DNA of 64,000 nucleotides from Verrucomicrobiales bacterium. Lineage in GTDB: Bacteria > Verrucomicrobiota > Verrucomicrobiia > Verrucomicrobiales > DEV007. Positions 58,737 through 64,000 of the stretch are shown in pieces; position 1 is the stretch's first letter; each line of letters starts with the position of its first letter. The notes under the pieces were generated by a model, which worked only from the letters and a program-made list of their open reading frames with translations, ran no database searches and had not been told where the DNA came from. The position numbers and the translations under genes were made by a program. The stretch lies in NCBI GenBank assembly GCA_029213005.1, contig JARGPI010000014.1, positions 62,001 to 126,000 on the forward strand, in the 5' to 3' direction.

Positions 58737-60182
58737 ATGAAGGTAGATAGAAATTACAAAATCATGCTAACCGCGCTGACTTGTCTCGCGCTACTTCACT
58801 CGGGGGCGGCGGAATCCGATAGCAAAGCGAAACCAAGCGACCGAATGATCGGGGATGCTATCGAGCGGACCATGATGTTTGATCCCACGGTGTTCTCCAA
58901 TGATGTCGATATCGAAGTGGAGGAAGGGATCGTAACGCTGAAAGGTGAGGTAGAGGACCTCCGCTCTAAAGAAAGAGCATCTGAAATCGCTGGATCAAAA
59001 AAAGGAGCCCGGTCCGTGGTCAATCTACTCAGCGTGCAGAACAGCGGTCTAAGCGACTATGAAATCCAGACCCGGGTGAAGTCGGCTCTGAGTTTTGATA
59101 CGATTACCAGAGATCTCCCTATCGAGGCTAACGTAGCAAAAGGTACCGTTACTCTGACCGGTGAGGTGGATGCGTGGGGAGTAAAAAATCTGGCGGAGGA
59201 TGTCGCGAGTCAAGTGATCGGAGTTCGCGGGGTGATCAACCAACTTACCGTGACGCCGGATCCGGAACGTGATTCAGCAACGATTAAATCTCATATCGAG
59301 CGGGCCCTTCGGAATAATCTGTTTGTTGACGCGGCTTTTGTTAAAACCAATGTCGCAGACGGAACCGTCACATTGACCGGTATCGTGGGAAGTTTTGCTG
59401 AAAAGGGAAGGGCGGTAAAGTTGGCACATGTCGCTGGTGTCAACGAAGTGAACGCAGACAAATTGGTTGTCGATTCCTGGATCGATACTGGTGAAGTCAA
59501 AGACTCTCCCTACGCCCAGTTGTCCGATGATGACATTCGCGACGCCGTAAAGGCCGCCTTAGCGGCTGATCCCCGGGTTTATTCCTATAATCCTGAGGTC
59601 CAGGTGGTAGATGGGAATGTAACTCTCCGGGGCGTCGTCGACACCGTGGTTGCAAGGATTGCTGCGGAACGGGATGCGAATGAGACCGTGGGAGTGCGTC
59701 GGGTTTACAACTACTTAAAAGTTCGCCCCGGAACGGTGGTGCCAGATTCTGAACTGGTCACGAGAATCAGCGACGCGTTGCGACTGAATCCCTACACCGA
59801 TCGCTATGATGTTAAGATCGAGTCCCGCAATGGCCGCGTCACACTACAGGGCGATACCGAAACCCAATATGAAAAATACAAAGTCGAAGAAATCGCTTCA
59901 GGCATTGAGGGGGTAAAGTCGGTCAATAACCGTATTTTGGTTCTTGGGCAGAACTACCCGCATCTTCGACCGAAAACGGATATGCAGATTTATGAAGATA
60001 TTGTCGATGAACTCCGCTGGAGTGCGTTTGTGGATGCTGAGCAAATTGCCGTAAAAGTGGACGACGGCGTCGTGACCCTGAGCGGAATGGTTCAGAACCT
60101 CCGCCAAAAAAGAGCCGCTGAGGTGAATGCCGAAGACGGCGGGGCGCGGGGCATCATCAATGATATCAAAGTGATCCAGTAG
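58737..60182 (+). CDS. Secreted protein of six BON domains
   Basis: From MKVDRNYKIM the 481-residue protein has a signal peptide (about 25 residues) and six consecutive BON domains of about 65-70 residues. Each contains a core like GIVTLKGEV, GTVTLTGEV, GTVTLTGIV, GNVTLRGVV, GRVTLQGDT and GVVTLSGMV. BON domains occur in OsmY and in secretin-associated proteins and are thought to bind lipids or protect the envelope under stress. Six in a row is more than the usual one to three. The frame open from 58605 has no signal peptide and is less likely. Confidence 0.85.
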   Translation: MKVDRNYKIMLTALTCLALLHSGAAESDSKAKPSDRMIGDAIERTMMFDPTVFSNDVDIEVEEGIVTLKGEVEDLRSKERASEIAGSKKGARSVVNLLSVQNSGLSDYEIQTRVKSALSFDTITRDLPIEANVAKGTVTLTGEVDAWGVKNLAEDVASQVIGVRGVINQLTVTPDPERDSATIKSHIERALRNNLFVDAAFVKTNVADGTVTLTGIVGSFAEKGRAVKLAHVAGVNEVNADKLVVDSWIDTGEVKDSPYAQLSDDDIRDAVKAALAADPRVYSYNPEVQVVDGNVTLRGVVDTVVARIAAERDANETVGVRRVYNYLKVRPGTVVPDSELVTRISDALRLNPYTDRYDVKIESRNGRVTLQGDTETQYEKYKVEEIASGIEGVKSVNNRILVLGQNYPHLRPKTDMQIYEDIVDELRWSAFVDAEQIAVKVDDGVVTLSGMVQNLRQKRAAEVNAEDGGARGIINDIKVIQ

Positions 60183-60283
60183 AAAATATTCTATAAACGA
60201 CTCTCCGTGAGTGACCTTTTACTGCACGGGAGTCGGGAGAAGAATGTGGTGGAAATTCGGGGGCGGGAGGATTAGCTCTCCCC

Positions 60284-61270
60284 ATGTCCCGCTTGTTCTT
60301 CAATCTCACCAATGCTTTTCCGCTTTGGGTGCTGATTTTCAGTACCATTGCGCTCTTTTACCCGGCAGCGTTTGTCTGGTTTCTGCCCTATATCCCGATC
60401 GGGCTTGGCATCATCATGCTCGGGATGGGAATGACGTTGACGTTCTCCGATTTCAAAGATGTGCTGAAGATGCCGAGAGCGGCTGTGATCGGCGTGATCT
60501 GTCAGTTCACAATCATGCCGTTTCTGGGCTATTCGATTGCCCGGCTCCTCGGGCTGGAAAAGATTGATCCCCATCTCGCTGTCGGATTGATCCTGGTCGC
60601 CTGCTGTCCGGGAGGCACGGCTTCCAATGTGATCGCCTACCTCGCCCGTGCCAACGTCGCGCTCTCGGTCCTGATGACGGTGGTCTCAACCTTTGCGGCG
60701 ATTCTCCTGACGCCGCTACTCACCAAGGTTCTTGTCGGAACGATGTTGGAGGTCAGCGCGATGAAACTCTTCCTCGATACGCTTCAGGTGGTGTTGCTGC
60801 CTGTTGTCGCCGGATTGCTGATTAACCGTTTTGCTCCGAAAGTAGTGAAGCAGGTCACTCCCTTCTCGCCATTTGTTTCCGTTGTAGCGATCGTGTTGAT
60901 CGTTGCCTGTATTATAGGGCTGAAAAATGAAGTGATCCTTGGATCCGGTTGGCGGCTCCTGGCGGCCCCGGCCCTATTGCATATTTCAGCGTTTACGGTC
61001 GGCTATTTCGCGGCTCGTTGCCTGCGACTTTCGGAATCAGCGAGTCGCACCATTTCGATCGAGGTCGGTATGCAGAACTCGGGTTTGGGAACCTATCTGG
61101 CCAATAACAATTTCAAGGGGACCAACGCAGCGGTGCCCTGCGCGATCAGCGCGGTTTACCACTGCCTGATCGGAAGTGTCATCGCCGGGATCTGGCGGAT
61201 CAAGTCACCAAAGCCGGATGAGGAAATCCTACTCGGCGACAGGGATGGCCAGCCAGACTGTAGTAGTTGA
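60284..61270 (+). CDS. Bile acid:sodium symporter family (BASS) transporter
   Basis: The 328-residue membrane protein has about nine to ten helices and the BASS blocks LGMGMTLTFSDFKDVL, LILVACCPGGTASNVIAYLARANVALSV and EVGMQNSGLGTYLANNNF. Bacterial members move organic anions such as pantoate, sulfo- or keto-acids with sodium. Its last 14 codons overlap the convergent kinase-like gene by 42 bases. Substrate unknown. Confidence 0.88.
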   Translation: MSRLFFNLTNAFPLWVLIFSTIALFYPAAFVWFLPYIPIGLGIIMLGMGMTLTFSDFKDVLKMPRAAVIGVICQFTIMPFLGYSIARLLGLEKIDPHLAVGLILVACCPGGTASNVIAYLARANVALSVLMTVVSTFAAILLTPLLTKVLVGTMLEVSAMKLFLDTLQVVLLPVVAGLLINRFAPKVVKQVTPFSPFVSVVAIVLIVACIIGLKNEVILGSGWRLLAAPALLHISAFTVGYFAARCLRLSESASRTISIEVGMQNSGLGTYLANNNFKGTNAAVPCAISAVYHCLIGSVIAGIWRIKSPKPDEEILLGDRDGQPDCSS

Positions 61271-61954
61271 ATCGACACACTTGATGCCCATCCGGATATT
61301 CATCTGACCGCATAGTACTGCCGCGGTCGTGAGGCCGAGACCATAATGGTCGTTGCCTTTTGAGCTGTAGAAGCCTTCAAAAAATTCCGGTATCTTGTGC
61401 GATGGTATATCTGCCGATGTGTTCCGAATAAAGATATCGACCGTGCCGGTGGAAGTCGCAGCACCCGGTGCAAACACTTCGATCAGGACGGCTTTTTTGT
61501 CAGTCTGAGCGGCGCTTTCCGCAGCGTTCTTTACCAGGTTTTCGAAAATTTCGGAAAACTTTGTGGTATCGATAAAAACAGGTGGAAGACCGGGCGTGGC
61601 CTCGAATTTGAAATTGACCCCCAGCGCCGAACAGATCGAAGCGGCCTTATCTTCCTGAAAGCGAAACATATCCTGGAGATTGGCTTTTGCGCAGTCAACC
61701 CGTCCGCAACCTCCTGCGGTGAGAACCTTTTTGTTGAGGTCTGTCATGGTGCGCGCCGCAGCTTCCATCTGACCGGTATTCTCACGCATATTGGCATCGA
61801 GCCCGTCTTCGAGAAGAATCAGGCTGCCGAAGCCCTGAATAACCCCGACAAGATTGTTGTTCTTGTGGATAAGACCTTTCAAAAACTCGACGTAGAAGTC
61901 GCGGGTTTTGCTCGATTCAAGAATATAGTCGTCTGCAAAGACAAAATCTGCCAT
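61229..61954 (-). CDS. Soluble histidine-kinase-like ATPase
   Basis: The 241-residue protein lacks membrane and sensor domains. It has a DHp-like helix pair with a His in LIHKNNNLVGVIQGF and a GHKL ATPase domain: N-box EIFENLVKNAAES, a G1-like segment RNTSADIP in which the usual DxGxG Asp is replaced, and G2 YGLGLTTAAVL. It may be a short cytoplasmic kinase or Hpt-like partner. No response regulator is adjacent. It precedes the BASS gene in the opposite sense and overlaps it. A 119-residue unknown gene on the same strand lies 81 bases upstream. Confidence 0.65.
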   Translation of the reverse strand: MADFVFADDYILESSKTRDFYVEFLKGLIHKNNNLVGVIQGFGSLILLEDGLDANMRENTGQMEAAARTMTDLNKKVLTAGGCGRVDCAKANLQDMFRFQEDKAASICSALGVNFKFEATPGLPPVFIDTTKFSEIFENLVKNAAESAAQTDKKAVLIEVFAPGAATSTGTVDIFIRNTSADIPSHKIPEFFEGFYSSKGNDHYGLGLTTAAVLCGQMNIRMGIKCVDSTTTVWLAIPVAE

Positions 61955-62035
61955 TCGTGAGAATAAGTTAAATTTCCGCTAACACAAACTAATGGATCTT
62001 TAATTTATTTCGACGCGAAAACTGGATGGTTACGA

Positions 62036-62395
62036 TCAGAGTTTGCAGGAAATCTGGAAGCTTCCGATCGACTCTTCGATCTGACGATGAAGAAGGAGAG
62101 GGGAGGCGCAGAGGAGGTCGAGACTCAGTTTGCGCAGTTCATCGCCGACCTTCGAGTTTTTGGCCGCTTTGGCATGGGAATCGAGCTTGATAGAGTAGGT
62201 GCGCAGCAGTTGAATAATATCATGCGCACTCTTTTTGAAGCCGGAAGTGTTCAACTCCTCGCAGACGATTTCGAACTGATCGAGATAGGAGAGCAGTTCG
62301 GGGCACGATGCGTCTTTCGATGCGGTGGAAAGTCGCCCTTTAATAGCTCTGATGGACTCGAGCCATTCCGTGCAGCAATGGTTGATGTCTCTCAT
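62036..62395 (-). CDS. Hypothetical helical protein upstream of the kinase-like gene
   Basis: I do not recognise this 119-residue protein. It appears all-helical with charged heptad-like stretches (LLSYLDQFEIVCEELN, KVGDELRKLSLDLL) and four cysteines, and has no signal or membrane segment. It lies 81 bases upstream of the histidine-kinase-like gene on the same strand, so both may act together, possibly as a small regulator or phosphotransfer partner. No motif supports that directly. Confidence 0.5.
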   Translation of the reverse strand: MRDINHCCTEWLESIRAIKGRLSTASKDASCPELLSYLDQFEIVCEELNTSGFKKSAHDIIQLLRTYSIKLDSHAKAAKNSKVGDELRKLSLDLLCASPLLLHRQIEESIGSFQISCKL

Positions 62396-62461
62396 GATTC
62401 GTTGGTTTCGGCCTACTTATTATACGAATAGAAACCGCTTTCAGGTCGGATTTCGGGACAC

Positions 62462-62491
62462 AAAAAAGCCCCCACGGTATGCCGTGGAGGC
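62462..62491 (-). terminator. Intrinsic terminator of lpdA
   Basis: On the minus strand a near-perfect 10-bp stem, GCCTCCACGG with CCGTGGGGGC (one T-G pair) and a 4-base loop, is followed by TTTTTTG. It lies 21 bases after the lpdA stop. Confidence 0.88.
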
Positions 62492-62511
62492 TCTTCTGAA
62501 AAATCGTAATC

Positions 62512-63903
62512 CTAGATGTGGATCGCGTGACCAAAGGCATCGCTGGTCGCTTCGTGAATGGCTTCAGCAAGCGTTGGGTGCGCGTGGATCGTCGCTTCGA
62601 TATCTTCGTAGGTCGATTCGGTCGAGATCGCGAGACCCATCTCGGCGATCAGTTCAGTTGCTCCCGCTCCGATGATGTGAGCTCCGAGAATCTCCCCGTA
62701 TTTTGGATCGATCAGAACTTTCACAAAACCTTCGTCGTCAGCCACAGCTTGAGCACGGCCGCTCGCCTGGAATGGGAATTTACCCACTTTGTACTCGAGT
62801 CCTTTCTCTTTACAGGCTTCTTCGGTGAGACCGACGCTGGCCACTTCAGGATGGCAGTAAGTACAGCCCGGGAAGACTCCGACTTTCTTCGGTGAGAAGT
62901 TGCTGTCGAACATACCTTCAACGGCCTGAATGGCCTCGTAGCTGGCCGTGTGAGCCAACCATGGCGGCCCGATGATATCACCTACGGCGTAAACATTCGG
63001 GATATTGGTTTCGTAACGGTCACCGACCTGGATGAATCCGCGGTCGAGCTTGAGTTGCTCAGCGTTGCTTGGAAGAACCGGAGCCACCCCAACGGCGACG
63101 AGACAGACTTCTGCATTGATTTCAGCTGACTCACCGCTGTCGATGTTTTCTACCGTGAGAGCGACGTTTCCTTTGCTCACTTTCGCTTCGGTGGTCTTCG
63201 TTTTAGTCAAAACTTCGATTCCCTGCTTTTTGAACGATTTGGCGAGAGCGGCACTCACTTCCCGGTCTTCGACGGGGAGGAGACGGTCTTCCATTTCAAC
63301 GAGGAGAACCTTTGTCCCGAAAGCATTGAAAAAGTAAGCAAACTCAACTCCGATTGCCCCGGCACCGATAATCACGATGGATTTCGGCTGTTTCGGAATC
63401 ACCATGGCCTCTTTGGAACCGATCACATTCTCGCCATCGAATGGCAGGAAGGGCAGCTCGCGGGACACACAACCGGTAGCGACGAGGATATTGTCGGCCG
63501 AATACAGTTCGGTTTTGCCATCTTTATCCGTCACTTCAACTTTTCCGTTGGCAGCGAGACCACCTTTTCCGCGGATGTAGTCGATCTTGTTCTTCTTGAA
63601 GAGAAATTCGATACCACCGGCTAACTTATCGGATACTTTACGGGAGCGACCGATCACTTTATCCCACTCATATTCAAGACCTTCGATCTTGAGACCAAAA
63701 TCGTCCGCTTTATGGGTGAGAGTCTGGTAAAGCTCCGCATTTTTCAGCAGGGCTTTGGTCGGGATACAACCCCAGTTGAGGCAGGTTCCACCGGCGCGAT
63801 CGTTTTCGACGCAGGCTACTTTTTTTCCCATTTGAGCCGCGCGAATTGCGCCCACATATCCGGCGGGTCCACCACCGATCACGATTAAGTCGTATGAAGC
63901 CAT
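62512..63903 (-). CDS. lpdA: Dihydrolipoyl dehydrogenase
   Basis: The 463-residue FAD enzyme (E3 subunit of 2-oxo-acid dehydrogenase and glycine cleavage complexes) has the FAD motif IGGGPAGYVGAIRA, the redox disulfide GGTCLNWGCIPTKALL, the NAD motif IIGAGAIGVEFAYFF and the C-terminal catalytic HAHPTLAEA His-Glu pair. Length is normal. The 97 bases upstream to the window edge contain its promoter region; no other lipoyl-complex gene is visible. Confidence 0.96.
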   Translation of the reverse strand: MASYDLIVIGGGPAGYVGAIRAAQMGKKVACVENDRAGGTCLNWGCIPTKALLKNAELYQTLTHKADDFGLKIEGLEYEWDKVIGRSRKVSDKLAGGIEFLFKKNKIDYIRGKGGLAANGKVEVTDKDGKTELYSADNILVATGCVSRELPFLPFDGENVIGSKEAMVIPKQPKSIVIIGAGAIGVEFAYFFNAFGTKVLLVEMEDRLLPVEDREVSAALAKSFKKQGIEVLTKTKTTEAKVSKGNVALTVENIDSGESAEINAEVCLVAVGVAPVLPSNAEQLKLDRGFIQVGDRYETNIPNVYAVGDIIGPPWLAHTASYEAIQAVEGMFDSNFSPKKVGVFPGCTYCHPEVASVGLTEEACKEKGLEYKVGKFPFQASGRAQAVADDEGFVKVLIDPKYGEILGAHIIGAGATELIAEMGLAISTESTYEDIEATIHAHPTLAEAIHEATSDAFGHAIHI

Positions 63904-64000
63904 TTTAGGTTGGTTTTGAGATTATTTTAGCTGGCTGTCCTATCGTATTGCCAGCGGGGAAGGGCAAGGAAAAATGGTGTTTAAAAGAGTCATAATACTC

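Noticed and set aside
1..64000. rRNA, tRNA, riboswitch and prophage genes
   Set aside because: I looked in the larger intergenic gaps on both strands and saw no tRNA cloverleaf pattern, rRNA segment, recognised riboswitch core or phage structural gene.

Overview
The window looks like a chromosomal segment of a Verrucomicrobiota-type bacterium, possibly marine. The signs are several gene families typical of the Planctomycetota-Verrucomicrobiota group: cytochrome-like DUF1592 and DUF1549/DUF1553 proteins, DUF1552 and DUF1501 proteins, an ECF sigma factor paired with a FecR-like anti-sigma, and formylglycine sulfatases. No rRNA, tRNA, CRISPR array, transposase or integrase was seen. The assignment rests on family content only.

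Region 1 (1-4.8 kb) is accessory and gene-poor. Two diverged direct copies of a ~350 bp repeat (109-470, 1951-2281) flank a two-gene cassette: a 61-aa basic protein overlapping a nucleotidyltransferase-fold protein, a layout like toxin-antitoxin or abortive-infection pairs. A cytoplasmic trypsin-like protease and a truncated sigma factor follow. Region 2 (4.9-17.8 kb) is a sulfated-polysaccharide or surface-degradation locus. On the minus strand it runs sigma factor, FecR, DUF1592, DUF1552, sulfatase. On the plus strand it has a glycosidase-like gene translationally coupled to a second sulfatase, whose reading frame is broken at an A7 run. Between them lies a 315-bp palindrome-rich element with 15-bp perfect terminal inverted repeats, and one of these supplies the glycosidase start codon.

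Region 3 (18-30 kb) is a complete urea system: outer-membrane barrel, urtABCDE, ureABC, ureEFGD and a 62-aa His-rich membrane protein. Sigma-54 type -24/-12 elements with exact GG-N10-GC spacing precede both the barrel gene (two in tandem) and urtB, and a strong intrinsic terminator follows urtA. This predicts nitrogen-starvation control with urtA made separately from the rest. Region 4 (30-33.6 kb) is a ferredoxin-P450-alcohol dehydrogenase operon with a divergent AraC regulator. Region 5 (33.7-37.8 kb) is a DUF1549/DUF1553-DUF1501 pair, the second frameshifted near its start.

Region 6 (37.8-48.5 kb) is mixed: a DUF3127 OB-fold protein with an SSB-like C-terminal tip, a PfkB sugar/nucleoside kinase, bioB, a free-standing ovothiol-type methyltransferase, two esterases, a pectate-lyase-like protein, galK, a flavoprotein, a SCO1 protein and a DUF3060 lipoprotein. 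Region 7 (48.5-56.6 kb) is a full MoxR/Bat operon, with a BatB-BatC fusion carrying seventeen 15-bp units coding for Gln4-Asp. Region 8 (56.7-64 kb) holds an Hsp33-like chaperone, a Mini-III-like RNase, an L,D-transpeptidase, a six-BON protein, a bile-acid-type symporter, a soluble histidine-kinase-like protein and lpdA.

The least explained signal is a 13-bp palindrome, TGTAC-N3-GTACA, found only between genes and in arrays with an exact 22-bp period at four separate loci (390, 12456, 40424, 55517), with a variant at 329 and a single partial copy at 3599. The repeat-bounded cassette, the inverted-repeat element and these phased arrays are the best candidates for something not yet described.
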